This document shows, piece by piece, positions 1 through 15,697 of a stretch of 64,000 nucleotides of DNA; the stretch's first letter is position 1, and each line of letters starts with the position of its first letter. Origin of the DNA: Timema cristinae (lineage: Eukaryota > Arthropoda > Insecta > Phasmatodea > Timematidae); assembly GCA_039000515.1 (NCBI GenBank), contig JBCFYV010001001.1, forward strand, positions 12,451,373-12,515,372, in the 5' to 3' direction. Position numbers and translations under genes: made by a program. Below the pieces are notes generated by a model, which saw only the letters and a list, made by a program, of their open reading frames with translations, searched no databases and was not told where the DNA came from.

Positions 1-440
1 TGTGAATATTGATCAAGTAAAATGTAAATGAATAATACTATTTGCTGTTATTTTAAACTTTTTGACCAATTTAAAAAAGCTTTAAATCGGGCCCATAAAA
101 CCTTATAAGGATATTTGAGTTTTAAAAAAAAGTTGGATTATTTGGTTAATTTTTTAGAGCTTTTATGATATGTAATAATGCTTTAGACTAGCATAATTAC
201 AATACAAACCTAATAATCAGGTCAAAGATCATTGATCTATCAATTAATGTGAACAAAATCAGAAATAAAATAAATCATATCAATGTGGGAAAGCTAAATA
301 CTTTAGTTTATCATGTTTTTGAAGATTTCCTTTCATATTCAGGACTTATAAGTAAAATTAAGATTAAAATTTGAGAAAATATGGATCTGACCTGTTTTTA
401 AAAGACATAATTTTAAAGTGTTTCTTTATTTGCCCTTGAC
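1..440. other. Left-edge AT-rich sequence, presumed VPS8 intron
   Basis: No exon, RNA or repeat signature recognised. It should be the intron after exon 16. Confidence 0.4.
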
Positions 441-3400
441 CTAAGAGATCCTCTCGATTCTATTGACTGCTTGTCCCAAATAACTCTGTCCAGAGTGTAT
501 CAACTCTAACCTTGCTCTTTTTAGGGGTGTTGCTGTAGAGTAGGAGCAGGTTGCGTAGGAACAAGAACACCTGCGGTTTACGCAGAGGGTCCTGTAAGTA
601 GCAGTGCAATATCTTGTCATACTCCCGACGCTGTTCATAAAGCAGCTCACACACTCGGTAGCTGAGAATAGACACACACTCACTAGACAGCAGCTTAACA
701 ATCAACATACAGGAACTAAACAGTGCATCATTTCATTTTTCTCCCTTTTCTATATAAGAAAAACCTCTTTTCATTTTATGAGCCATATTGTGTTCATTCC
801 TTTCATATGTTTAGTTCTTTATATCTACTTTCTTACAAATATAATACATTTTTTTCTTTTGTAATCTTTTGTAAAGATGGGACTCTCAAACACTTGAATA
901 ATTAAGGATACTTGATATTACAGGTTACAAAATCAAAAAATAGTAAAAATATATTTGGTTTTTTTTTTCCTTCAAAATTTCGAATTGTAATTTATTTTAG
1001 AGATCTAATACGATGGTGGTACAGATCCAACATAGTTATAGGAAAAAACTTAACCAGACCCCAGACCATTAATCTAACACTTAACTGAATGTTTGACTGC
1101 TATAATGAATAAATTTTAGAAAAAAAATAATATTAACATTTGGTTACTATTTCTATTTTATACTATTCTGTTATATTCCTATTTCCTTTTATACTCTTAA
1201 TTATTCACAAATGTACTGTATCAGATCCATCTTCAAATTTTTTGTTTCCTCTTTAAAGAAGTTGGGTTGCGCGTTTCACGTTTCCTTCCGAGGACTTACG
1301 CCATAATAGAACCTAGATCAAGGGATTGGGTGGTAACAATTTATTTTTCTTCAAGAGGCAGCCATTACTTCTTTGTCCAATGGCAGCAATGTAAAATGTA
1401 AAACATGTTCCTCTTTTCATGGTAAAAAAAAAACCCATGTGTTCATTTCCTTTTTTATGTGTTTTATTGCTCTTTCCTGTACCTTTTCTCATAATATACA
1501 AAACGTATCTCAAAAAAGATAACAATGGTTTTGTATGGTTCTCAGGTGTCAAACTTGTAATAGAATGAATTGTTGGTAAAAGGGAAGTCGAGGTTTGAAC
1601 CAAGATCAAGAGCAATGAGAGTAGTCGAACTACGTGACTAATTGTCACCTGCTAAAGACACCAATAGTTTCTGGTAGAGATATGCAAGACACAAAAATTC
1701 AAGAAATTTGAAAAAAATTAAATAGCAAATAATGGCCCTAAGAAATTAAAAAACCAAACAAGGAACTAATTATGTCTAATAATACCACAATGATCCAAAT
1801 TTGGCCACATCCCCCCCCCCCCACACACAACAATCAGTCTTCGTTTAGACATGTTTTGGTCATAAATAATGTTTCTCAATTTCAGACTTTGACATTATGA
1901 ATCATTACATTAAAAAATTAAATCACATATGGTACGACCTATCATCGCAACTACCACCATTTGATTAATCACATTTAAAATGTGTTAAGTTAAATATTAA
2001 GTGTTTAAACTAAATAAAAGATAATCAAAAGTCTAAACAAAAAACTTCAGGGGACTTAAACAATATAATATCTTAAATAAACATAATTTACATTTTTCTA
2101 CTTTCAAAGTAATTTTTATTGTCTTGTTTTCACATTTCAATATTTTTTTCATATTCTCGTCTCAATATTGTCTCGAATTGAAAAAGTGTGTGTATTAATA
2201 TAATTTTTTTTTAATGTTCTATTTATGGTTTATAACAAAAAAAACATGACATAAAATATTTTCACTTTAACTAAAATTGTACATGTTTAAAGATTTGGAG
2301 ATTCAAATCTAGATTCGAGATTAAAAATAAAATTTCTGATTCAGATTTGAGAAATATAGGATTTGACCCATCTTTTTAAATAAGTAAAAGAAAATACATT
2401 CCTGTATTGGCCAAAACATTTTAAATATAAGATTACGACTGGTACACAAATCTTAGCAAAAAGTACTTACAAGGCTGCCTTGTCAGCAAGTTTCAGCAAC
2501 TTATTCTGATCGTAGTGTTGCAGCCCACCCGCTTTCATGAGCTCTAGCAGAGCTTGCTGCCTCTCCTCGTGATGCTGAGGGGTGCTGGAGCTAGAGTTCT
2601 CCGTCAGGAACTCCACCACTTGCTCAAACAGCTGGCGGTCCACATGCAAGCTACACCAAGGCTTGGCCAGCTGCCGAGCCAGGAATGTGAACAAAGAGCC
2701 CACTTGGCTGGGCTGGAACAAACACAAGATAAAGTCAGGTCTTATCAGTAGTGACGGCAAGTCATTGGTAGAATTAGCCTCTGGGACAGCATGCTTGACT
2801 CGCCTTTAAATAAAACATACGTAATGAACGTCCAACATCTTGGCTCAGATGGTGGCGTGTCTGCCTACTGAGCTAAGGGTCTCGAGTTCAATTCCCGACA
2901 TGGCCGAAAAATATAGGTTCACCTTTTCACATTAATAAATTGACGGCCGGAGAATGGATGTTATGCCTGTCCTAGTCTTAATATAGATTATAAGGCCTAT
3001 GAAGCTATGACAGGCTTAGCCAGCCGGTACTGGTAAATGTATGGTTTGAATAAAAAAAATGTACTTAGGCCATAAGCTGGAAACAGTAATGGATGTAAAA
3101 AGAAATGTTTGTTGAAAATTTAAACCAAGAACAGTGGAGGTTTTTTTTACTGCTCAGAAGATGGGAATAATTAAAGATTTGAGGAGCTTTATTTCATAAA
3201 TTTTTTTTTATTAATTCCATAATATGCATTTAGAACAAAAATTTAAACAGGATCAAAGGGACAGTTACCAACATTTGTTTTTATAACTGTCATGTTTGAC
3301 ATAATGGTTTAAATTTAGTGGTAGGTGTGAGCAAAGCAGTTTAAAGGAAGTGCACCTACATTAGAATGAAGAGTGGGTGGAACCACAATACAAATTCGCA

Positions 3401-6400
3401 TGTGGTGGATCAACACAAAGAGGATCTATAATAGTTGTTTATAAGCAACGTGTCTTACTAACTGTTTAGGTTATAGACATATGTACTAATTACACTAATG
3501 ATTTAGGGATAAGGAAGGTTGAATTTAGAGCAAGTGGTATGTGTAAGAAGGGAGAGTGGAAAACAGTTTAGGAAAAACCACCCACAGTACACTCGACAGG
3601 GATTCAAACCCCAATCTCCCTGTCATTGGCAGATTAATATATTCTGAGAAAGAGGCTCTATATCAGGGTTATGCAAACATACTTACAGGAGGGTCAAATT
3701 TAAAAAAATAAAAAATTGGCAGGCAAAAGATTTTAATTCATTAATAGACCTGTTTTCTTCAAAAGAAATAACAAAAAAATTATGAACACAGATAATAGAT
3801 TAACATAAATAAATTTAAATACATCGAAAATGTTTATCATGAATACCTAAGTAGCTTGTATGTTTTTAAGTCTGTTCAGAAGATTTATATGATGAGATGT
3901 GAGATGAGTGAAACTGTACAGAGGAGATTCTCAAGAGAGAAGACAGATGCTCATCAGTGGATTTGTTTCTAAGATCATTTTTACTAAGTTTCATGGTTGA
4001 AAACACTTGTTTGTATGAACATGACGATGCAAACAATACCATCTATTTTTAGGCATGATTTACAAAGTTTGGAAATGTTGATTTTGTCGTGGTTTTTAAA
4101 AATACAGTTTTGTTGTGTTTTAAAAAAAAATGCTTTAGCCTATGGGCTGGATTGAATACATATGTGTGTCTGTGCTACATTCTAAGGCAACTTTTGTGGA
4201 AAGCTTAACCAGTACTTATGTACCATTAGCCAGACGACACCCGAATGTATCAACCATACATCCTTTTTATGGAGACACTTGGCATATCCTAATGGAATGA
4301 GGTGATAGTGAGTATGAGAGTGTGGAACTAATAGAAACACTTAAGCCTAAATAACTAAACCCTAGTGCCCTTTAGGATAATTCCCGTTTTGGGAAAATTA
4401 CCCTTGGTACCGTCCGGGAAACAAATCAGGGACTCGTAGATTTATCACAGGTGCCCTGACCACAACAGCACGAGGCCGGTTAGGATTTTAGTGTTGTCTT
4501 TCTATTAAGTGTACAGGCTTTGTCCTATTTTCTTTTTATGTTTAGCAAAAAAAAAAATTAAATCCAGTTCTTAGGAATCTTTTTTCTCCTGAATATCAGT
4601 TTCTTTGAAAGGTATAGTAAAAGAAAGCAAATGTGTTGTAAGTTGTCAAGTAATTAGGTTAATTTACTCACTGTAAATCCATCTCCTTGCACCATGACAA
4701 GTAGAAGGATGTCCACCAGCCGTTGAACTTGTCTCAAGCCTAGTTCGGATGTGAACTCGGGCTCTTCAAACGCCAGGGCCAAAACATTCAAGAACTCTCG
4801 TGTGTCAAACTGAAGGAGTGTCCTGAGAACACAAAAACATAATAAACTTGATATGTGTTATGCATAAAACAACAAAAATGATTTGAACTTCATAAGAGCT
4901 TTGAGAATATATATATGTATATATTGTCTGAACAAGAGTTGGGGTACATGAGGTAGTAGAGGAAACTAGGGTGGTCATTTAATGAGGATGTAAAAGCAAA
5001 GACTCCCAAGAAGAATGACGAAGATAAAATATGCAGGAAAAGAAATGCAAAGCAGACTAAGAAAGAGATGGGAGAAGTAGATAACTGCAAGTGTGTGAGT
5101 GAAAGGAGAATAATTTAAGAAAATAAAGGAGGAAGGATGGTAGAAGTACAGATAGGCATATGGAGGCATTTTACTAAATTGACCATGCCACAGGATAGAA
5201 ACAGTTGATGATGATGATGATGATATATAATTCATTTTAAAAGATAATAAAAAAACTAATTATGACAGACAAACCAGAAACACATGTTGAATTATGCATA
5301 AGAAACAAGAGCGCCCGCAAGATTTTTCTCAGGTGTGGGGGGTGGATTTGTTAAATTGAAGCCTCAAAATACGCCTTTTATTGCAATACTTGTCTCTTGA
5401 AAATAAGATACAACATAAGAAAAATGTTTAAAACTTCTAATATTTATACAACCTCAGAATCTCAAGGGAGGGGGGAGGATCGCCCCTCCTGCTCCTTCCC
5501 CCTTGCGGGCGCCCCTGACAAGTAATAACTTACTCTTTCTTAGAGACGTGAGATTAGTGTAGTACCTCAAGTAAGGATAGGATGACTCGCTGTCTGAAGC
5601 ATCCTTGCTATGCAAGCATGTTAGACATTTGAAGACTTCATACTTGACATTCTGGATATCCTGTGCAGGTATATCCCCAGCAGGATAGGCCCGCCCAGCT
5701 AAACAGCAGCTGATGTACACCAGGAGCTTATTGCCAAGAGCTATCTGGTCACAGTTTAGTGGTTTACCTGCAACAAGATCAACATTCTTTTGTACAAAGT
5801 GGGTTATGTGTCAAATTGTATTTCTTGCATGAAATTGTAAACTGTTTGAATCTAAGTGCTGTCATCGAACAGCCTCAATTGGAGGGTTCTTTGTGTAAAC
5901 ATTTTATGTTGTGAGTGGCGAATAACATCACGAATGTTACGAGGTTGTTATGATGATCATTAAAGAAACAAACTAGACGGAGCTGACGCAAAAGGAGGTA
6001 TCAGCAGTCTCGAGCTAGGAACCAGGCCAATGGCCAGGTTAAAAGGGATAGGGCTTGAGCTCCTCGGGGCTGACTAGGTCATCACGCGCTGCCTGTGCAA
6101 CGTCGTCGGGTTCGTCAAGTACCAGTCAGGGTTGCCGCTCGAGCCCAGGGAACCAGGTTTAACAGCCATGCAGGGACCACCTGGCAGTCAAAAAGGCCAT
6201 TAGGTTAAGCCTCATAGCACCTCATTCAGTCACTCGTTTCTCTATATTCATTTCATTCTTCACTTTCCCTGCACTTTTAACATCAAATTGGTAGTAGTCA
6301 TAGTAGAAAGTAGTAATAATAAACTTTTTAAAAGACAAGTCTAATGTCAATAACGAACCCATACAATTGTTCATAATATCATACACCTCTTATCCTCGGC

Positions 6401-9400
6401 CAAAGACATCCTGACAGATCCATTGGCCCACAACTAGTACATACAGAAAGGAGGGGGGTGACAGTACTTTACTTATAGCTCCCAAACAACAAAATAAATT
6501 AAGGTTGCCACTATTTTCTTGCTATCGAATTCTGTCTTTTCCAGGTTTTTTAGAAGGTATTTCAATTTTATCAGGCAGCTTATATTGAGGAAAATAGTTA
6601 TAAAATCTAATTTTCCATCAAGATGATTGAGTGTGAAGTCAAGTAGCCTATGTTTAAAACAAGAAGATTTAAGAATGAAGGTGAAATACATCCTATCACT
6701 TCACAACCCTTGTTTATGGGTGGATAAGACATGTTTGAATCAACATGCTTGGTTCTTAAGTTCACCTCCGTACCGTTTTAATTATTGCTCGATCACAGGG
6801 TAGTGATCAGCTGACTAAACGGTATCATTTCAGTCGGCGCCCATCGCCGATCTGTAACGTTTTAATCGACGCCCAACTCAGACCGATTAATTCAATATTG
6901 CTATAATGTTAACATTTTTTATTATGATAATGCGTTCATTAAAGTATTTATACAGTACATTCAGTTAAATATTAAATTAATTCTCTAGAGTCTAGTTGAT
7001 TAGTATGTCTTGTAATTACGATAGGGATGAGTCACCAATAAGTATTATAGTTCTAAAATAAATTCCAAATTGATCTTTGAAAAACAAGTTTTTGTATTAT
7101 GTTTGCTTGAATCTTGACTCCTTAAGTATTCGAGAACTCAAGAGTCCCATTTTTAATTTTATAAATAGCATGTATGAAATAATGTGCATTAAGAAAAACA
7201 TAATATAAAATAAATAAAATTATAGAAGTGTAGAAAAACAAATCACAAATAAAACACTCAGAACCAGAACAACAACCACCTGATAAAAGTGCAATAAAAG
7301 CATCAAAATCGTGAAGTGTGTGTAAATATGTGTTAAAAGATTTTAATTTTATTTGTTCCTTGTTTTTCTGCAATTCTATCATTTTATTTATTTTATAATT
7401 TTAGAAACAGTAAACAAAGAGAAAAAGGGTATCAAAAGTGCTTTATTCAATAACCAAATGAAAGGAGGATATAACAGAAAGAACTACTACAAACCATAAA
7501 AATCATCATCACCATCAACTGTTTCAAACCTGTGGCTGGGTCAGTTCAATAAAATGCCTCCAACTCCCTCTATCCTTCCTACATTCTTCCCTACTTTAGT
7601 TGCTTACAATCTTCTTCTATCACTTGCACACTTACTGTTATTTGCTCCTTGCATCTCTTTCTTGGCATCCTTTGTGGTCTTTTACCTACATATTTCATTT
7701 CCATCATTCTCTTTGTTACTCTTATTTTCCATCCTGATTACATGACCATACCCTCTCAGTCTTGCTTCCTCTACTATCTCATGTACTCCCTGTACTCTAG
7801 TTCTTTCCTTAATAAATTCATTCCTTATTCTGTTTCTCTTTGTGACAGAGCTAACATTCCTCACAAACTTCATTCCCATGGCCTGCACATGTAATTACCA
7901 TGTTTCTGCTGCATATGTGACAGTGTGTACAAAGAGCGCCCTATTTTGTCAACTATACTATTCTTTTATGAATCTAAATTTCCACTAACCATCATAATTC
8001 CATGTAATATATCATATTTTATAACTTAGCCCAAAATATATTGATGTCAAATCTTCATTTTTCTTTACTAGGCCTATATTATTATTAATATTATTATTAG
8101 CTCCACATCTTACTACCTGTTCGGGTTATACGCACTTACGCTAATGTATAATGGTAGAGTGATTGTGAGATGAAATGGAGGACCTACAGTTTAACGTGGG
8201 ATCCGAACCACGGTGGAGGCCTGGCATTCCACACATTCACAAGTTGTGATTAATACATGTCTTGTCAGAGGTGAAGGAAAGGTTTGGTAGTCAAATAAAT
8301 CTGTGCCGGGACCGAGGATTGAACCCCGGCCCCAGCACAGAAGTCCGACACCTTACCCCTAGACCACCAGGTCACCTACGACCAGGCCTATAATTAAACT
8401 AGTCCCATTGCAAATTGATGTTTCCCGACTTCCACATCGGGAAAACACCCCAAGAACAGAGTGGAAGGCGCCCTACTAGAAATGACTGTGGACTACAAGG
8501 AAGATTTTACTCAAGAAAGAAGTAAAATGACAACAGCAGAGGGATGATTTAAAAGAGGACAATTGGGCACAATATAAAATTGTAGGCCTTACTCTTCTAT
8601 CCACCATTCAATGTTTATCGAATTAAGCCATTTGGTAGCCTATTTAACTTTGTTTAAATAAACAAAAGATATTATCTCTATGCAAACAAAGTTCATGAGC
8701 TAATTTTATAAATACCCTTGGAGAGTGCGGTCTGCAATATCGGCATAAGCTCCTGTAGTGGTGCAACATAGTCCCGCATCCCGCGGTTGTGAATGTGGAT
8801 GATGGCATCGTGCATGCCATGGGCCCAGCATAGTCTCATCACCTGGTTGATGTCGAGGGACATCACCTCAAGATGAACCAAACACGCTTCCAAAGCCTGA
8901 CACCAAGAGGTAGTGTGTAAGAGTTTTAGTTGAATTGACAAAGCAATTATAATAAGTCCATTAAAAATAAGCCTTTTATTTATTAATGATCAAATTGTTA
9001 ATAAGAATAAATTGAAATGTTAATACAGTGGAGTTCGAAGTAGTGGTACATCTGGTGAAAACCTTTTTACATAGAATCCACAACACATGTGGTTACATGG
9101 CAAAGCAATGATTACAAGTGAAAAAAAGGCTAGCACGATTTTTTTATTCAAATTAAAAAATATGTTGATTTATATATATTTATGTGCTAGAAATTATTAT
9201 TGTAAAGTGTAACTTAAAAATAATTAAGTAATTTTTACACTTAAATAAAAACACGTTTGTATTTTCATTTTTTTCAGCTATTCTGTGTGTCAAGTTTTTG
9301 ATAATTGGTGGGGGGGGGGCTTGATTCCATTCAACTGGAACTATTGATACGCTACTGTATTGAACAATATATATATATTATGAACCTGCCTTGGTGGCTG

Positions 9401-12400
9401 CATGATCTTAAAGTGTCACTCTTGTGTTAGACTAGAATGCCGGTGACAGGGAGATTGGAGTTAGAATCCCAGTCGGGTGAACTGAGGGTGTTTTTTTCCT
9501 TAAAAAAAATTGTTTTCCACTCTTTCTTTTCATGCAAATGCTGGTATAATTCCTATAAATTAAACTTTCTTCCTCCCTAACTCATCAGCAAAATTAGTAT
9601 ATCTGCGTGTAAACTGAAGAGGTAGTAAGACACAGTGATAAAAATAGAATATAAATTCTGAGTAGACAAAAGCTATCTTTCTAAAATTAATAATAACTCT
9701 TTGGGCTACAATGATAATTCAAATTCCAAAAAAGTGTTGATATTGTACCACTAAAGGTCTTACACGATTTAATCTCCTAATCTCTAATAGAACCTTCAAG
9801 ATCAGTTTCATAAATCTGAGTTGTTTGGAGTGCATTATAACCATATAAGAGTTTATAATAGTTCTTAAAAAAAGCAACAATAATCAATCAATAAAATAAC
9901 CAAACAAAAGTTTTGCATGCACAAAAAAAAAATTGCCTTATGAAATATATGAAAATAAAGATATTAAAAACAAAGCTCTTTACACATATACATATTTTAC
10001 TGCAAATATATATTTGAAATACATATATTTAATGTCATCTTAAAAGAGACGTGAATGTCCCTTGGAACATCATGATTATCTTATATTTATCACTCAAATT
10101 CTGACCAATTCTCCTTTTAAACTTCTTCAACAGTAAATTGTATGTAAATACTCTGAATTCTTTTAAAGTTAATTAAACTACCTTTTCAAATTGAAACATA
10201 ATTGAAGAATTATAATTCCGAATTAGGTCATGTGGTTACCTGAAACGATCCTTTTTTCTCATAGTAGCTAACAAACTCCTGCATAATGGATGGTGGTACA
10301 TTAGGTAGCCGATCATTCAACAACCAAGGCTCCAGGGACTCTAAGTAACATGACCTGGATACTTGCTGGGTGCATGCATCCCACATCTTGCCATACAAGA
10401 TGTCACTGTGCACATAAAACAAAATGAGAATTGTTACTAACCAAATTCTATTTTCTACAAATTATATTAATACATTATTTATTATTATTATTTTTTACTG
10501 TGCTTAAGGTGGTAGTTTAAGGAATGTGAGTTAAGCACAGTATTTTTGCAGTTTTTATAGCAAAACATTTTTTTGGCCAACATAAGTAATCTACATAAGA
10601 GATATTTTTATAAAAATTATTTTTTCCTAATTCCACTAATGCACCATTGTTTAGGAAGAGAATTAAATAATAACTTCAGATAATCTTTTACAGCTATTAA
10701 TAAACTATGTTTACTATGTAAAAAAAAAAGCAAACAAAGGCAAAGCACAATGACTTCTGCTAAAGGGAAAAATTAATTAGTTTTGAATTTCAATTTTGTT
10801 AATTCCCATTTATTAAACCAAGTAGTCAATTCAACAAAAACATTTACTTTAATTTTATTTTGAATACATTTAATGAATTTCAAAATGCTAAAGTTAAATT
10901 TAAATATTTATGTTTCTCATAATTGTATGGCATTTGTTTCAAAAATATCTTTAAGAGCTGAATATTTCTATATTAAACATTAGTTACTCAGTAGCTTATA
11001 AATAAGTATGAAGAAATGTAAAAAATGTAAGAAGAAATGAAGAAAGAAGTGTGTTTGTTCCTATCTAGATTTAGCCTAACTATCCTCTCATGTTGGCATC
11101 TTTCACCATCACTTACTTTACTATCACTTGCTTTAAATTACTGTACAATGTTTCTACACTGTAACATTATAAATAATTTAATAATAGATTTCTTACGATA
11201 TTTGTAGGACCAAATTTTAAATAAAATTGTATTTTTAAAGTGCAATCATACACACCTAATCAGGCTATTCCCTAAATGGGTAGGCAATAAACTATGCATG
11301 TAGCTCGCAAAACATCAACTCTGTACTTAATCCATCCTCACTTTCTCCACACTTTCCCATCCTCGCATACTCCCTTCGCTTAATAATATCCATACACTTT
11401 TATTATTAAAATTATAGCGTTTCTTTATATCACACATTTGTCTAAAACATTTAGCCATGTCCTCTTCTTAATGATGTTACCACTTTTCCACCATATAATT
11501 GCTTCCTCACTTGATCCACTCTCATCCTCTCAACATTCCCAAACCAACATAAGACACTTCTTTCACAATGACTTATTAGATTCCCTTTCAAATTGCACTC
11601 TTACAGCACCATTCTGTCCATAGAAGTTTTTCCACATATATATTTCTCAGATATCTCATTCCAACCAAATTCACCTGGTTCTTGTGTTTCTCCTGACAAA
11701 ACCCACACTACACATCCATAAAACAATGTTGACGTTAAAGTACTTTTATATTTCAATACATTCTTTGCATGAGTCCACATACATCTAACTACTCTCCAGG
11801 ATGCATTCACCTGTCTGTCAATTTCACCATCTATCCTTCTATCTTTACAAAACATTCTAGTTCTAACCAGATACACAGTTATTCACTTGTTCTAACAGTA
11901 TAGTAAAGTTATAGAGTATTGTAGAATGTATGCTTACAGCACATCCAGTTCAATGCAGTACTCAATGCACACAGGGATGGCTTCATAATAAAGTTCTGTA
12001 CTTCCATCTCCTGTTACTAAAGTATCATCAATGTAACTAAGAAGAATTTCCAGAACCTTTAACAATAAAGAAATGAAATAAAAGTGCATACACTTTAAGA
12101 TTCCTAACTATATTTTTTTGTTATTATATCGATAGTTATTAATAATTTAATACAGAGGGATAAAGATGACAAAGGTAATTATGAGGAAATGCAACAACAT
12201 ACACAAATAAAGTAGAGAGCCTTAATGTTTCGAGGTGAATGAGACTTGACCCATCTCTAACTATCAAAAACTCACTATATACATATTTTATACTTTCTCA
12301 CACTGCTTGGGTAGAAAAGTATTGTAATCATCAACAAATATCAAACTCAAGATTTTTGATGGATATCAACTTTTATTACTCCTTAAACAGAAAAATGTAT

Positions 12401-15400
12401 TTTTTGCAAGGCGTTTGTCTGTCTTTTACTAGGGCTAGAGCCAAAACCATTTTACCGATCCGGCTAAAACTTACTGGCCTATCTAATATTTAAATAAGGT
12501 TCCTCAGAAGGGTTTTTTGGAACTATCCATTCAACCCTAACATTAAGGGTAGTTTATCATGAGGTAAAAAGAGAAAGAATCAATTTTCTCAAAATCGGTT
12601 CTAACGATTGATTAAATTGGATATCTAGGTATTGTTTAACATTAAAAATAAAATGTCAATTAATCTCATTTTTCAATAAAAATTACTTTGAAGGTACTTT
12701 CAAAAGAAGAAATGTTCAATTTTGGTTATATCTCCGCAACCGGAACTATTTGAGACACGAAATAACTTATGATTGCAAAGTTGTAGTGTAATATTAAAAA
12801 TTTAAAACTTTTATTTGAAATATAATTTTACAATCCAATCTTTTTCTGAAATATTGGAGATTATATTTTTTAAATTGGGTCTGAGAAATTGATTAATATG
12901 CTCTTTGGTGAACATATATGTTACTTTTCCTCTAGATGTTTTTGTAACAGAATATATTATTTCATTTATGCTCTCTAGTGTAGTGTTTCTGCAACAATGT
13001 ATAATATTTCATTCCACAAATTTTTAGTAAATTTCTTTGTTTTCAGATAAAAGAGAAAGAAAGTCTATGAGGTGCATCGTACTATTTATTTTACTTGTCA
13101 TCATTGTTTTGGAGCATAAACGTGCATTGCTCCTCCTATGTAAAAAAAAAAAAAAACATGTACCGGACATATCTCTACCTCCACATAGAACTACAAATTA
13201 TCGAGACTCCACTCTAAAGAATTTATTTCTAATTTTTATTGGTAATAAATAAAATTATAGAATATTAGGAAAATGGTAGAGCACAAATAAAAGTAAAATC
13301 ACTACTTTTATTTGTGCTCTACCATTTTCCCAATATTCCATAATGTTATTTTTACCAATTGTTTTTGCTCCATGCACTTTATTTCATACATAATATTTTC
13401 TAATTTCTATTAATTTCCATAAAATATGACCTCTTTTTAAAAGACTTTCCCTTCCTTTCTTTGGTCCAACATTTTACATACATTAGATTTTTTTTATTTG
13501 TGTATGTACTCTACAAGCTAGATACTAATCACATCACTTTCAACTAAGTCATTGATTTGTGTTATGATTCTTATTCCAACATTAGGCTCTATTTGAAGCT
13601 ACTTACGTGAGTTAACTAAATAGTTCCATACCTTTTCACGGGCAGTTTCCTTGCGTTTATGTTTGGGACCCTTAAGGCCAACAACTGCTTTACCCTTTTC
13701 AAGGTAAAAAGCCATCCCTAGAGTTAAGGCATCTAAATATTTGTTCTGAAAAGTAAAAAAACTTATATTAAAAAGTAGTTTCTTTAATTTTACTGGCCAC
13801 AATAGTAAATCCTTTAAATATTCAAAGAAAAAAAGGAAAAGCTAAAAAAAAATCACAATAATTGAAAACTTAATACATACAATAAATTGTAGACATACAC
13901 AAAATTCAAAATATTTCAGACATTCATAAATTGCGAGTTGTTACATAATACTAGTTAAATTTACATTTCTATTTTTAGATTAAATTTTATTTGTGGATTT
14001 TTTTGATTAATATGAGTATAGATTGCTTACAGAATAACATCATAGAATGTTTGTTTTGATCAGTACTAAATTTTGTTAACATAAAAATATGACCCTCGTT
14101 AGGGTAATGACTTCTCTTTACATAGCTTGAGGCTTTGATAGCAACAAATAAAAATTCTAAGTTATAGACTTTACAAATAGAAAATACATTTGAATACCTG
14201 CTTAACAAGATAGGCCAAACGTTCATTCCATGCTCGAATGGTCAACACATGAAAAGTTTTGGTCCCTAAAACTAAAAGCTGGTTTCCGAAACTGACGACA
14301 GAATTGTAGCATGCTCTTTCCCCTGCTAATGCCTAAAGACAAATAAAAATAGATATCAATATAAACGTTTAAATATGAACACAATTACTATTCCAAGTTT
14401 AATTTTATGTGTATAGCATAAATTAAACAAACTTGAAAATTTGAATTTTAAAATCTTTGAGACAATGTTGCTGATAACTGTTGATGGCTCACATCCACTT
14501 TTTATCGAATTTAAATTATTTATTTAAGAATTTGAATTAGAATCTTAGAAAATATAACAAACATAAAAGGTTAGCTTGCCCACAAAATGACTTTTTGCGC
14601 CTAATTCTAATTTTGTTCGCCTAAGTGGTAAATTAATAGTTTGGGTTTACAAAAACTATGTAGTGCTAGGTTACTAGTAAAAATAATATTATAACTTTTG
14701 AAAAATAGCCCAGATTCAATATTAAAAAAACATAATTAAATATTCCATTCTTAAATTTTCTTTAATCCTTCAACCTTCTAAGGATTTGAGCGATTCAAAA
14801 AGCCTATTTCCACTGATAATTTAAAAAAAATCAGAAAGAGATGAAAAACTTAGGGCTCATGTTAAATAAGACAAGTTGAGTTGTCGAGAGTTCGACGCAT
14901 CTTACCATGGCCTTGCTGACATTTCCTCCAGTGGAGAGACCCTTGAAATGACTGGTGGTGTACACAAGTCTGGCACCTCCCAGGTCTAACACCTCCAGCT
15001 CTTCCTGAGTGCGTACATCTAGTAGATGGAGCTGCTCCAAGGTGTCTAGTGCGCTAGTGTACGTGTATTCACCCAGTGGACGCTCAGTAACAAGTACGAC
15101 ACAGACACTTTTTGCAATGGGACAAATCGGATCTTGCTCCTAGTGTCCACCGATACCTTCACAAAATCAACATAAGCTTCAAGTTGGTTTCAACCAACGT
15201 TAAGGAAAGAATATAATGGAAATCAATATATATTTCTAGGCACAGTCCAATTTGCATAAGAAAGGGTTTATCTGACGACTATAAAATTTACTAAATCTAC
15301 TTTCATAAAGCCTCAAAAAATGGAAAAAAGTTTTCTTTAAAGTTTTATATACATATATTATATTCACAGCCAATGTGGTTTCCTGTGTTTGGCCTTTATG

Positions 15401-15658
15401 ATCTTCATGCCTTCTATATGTTCCTATCTGAGTGTCCTATCATTCATTACGAATTTCCATTTTCTCCCCTTTGTTTTATGGTTTTTCTTTTTAGGAAGTA
15501 GGATTGTTATGTATTTCACACTCTCTCTTGATGAGTTCTGATAGAATGAAACCTAGGCCAAAGTAGTGGAGAGTAGCAATCAATTTTCTTCAATTGGTTC
15601 TTTGTCCAGTGGAAGCAATGTAAAGTGTGAATTGCTTATTCTTTTCATTGTTAAAGCC

Positions 15659-15697
<39 letters not shown>

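Noticed and set aside
1313..1648. 111-codon minus-strand frame
   Set aside because: No conserved block; overlaps a dispersed repeat also seen near 15530-16040.
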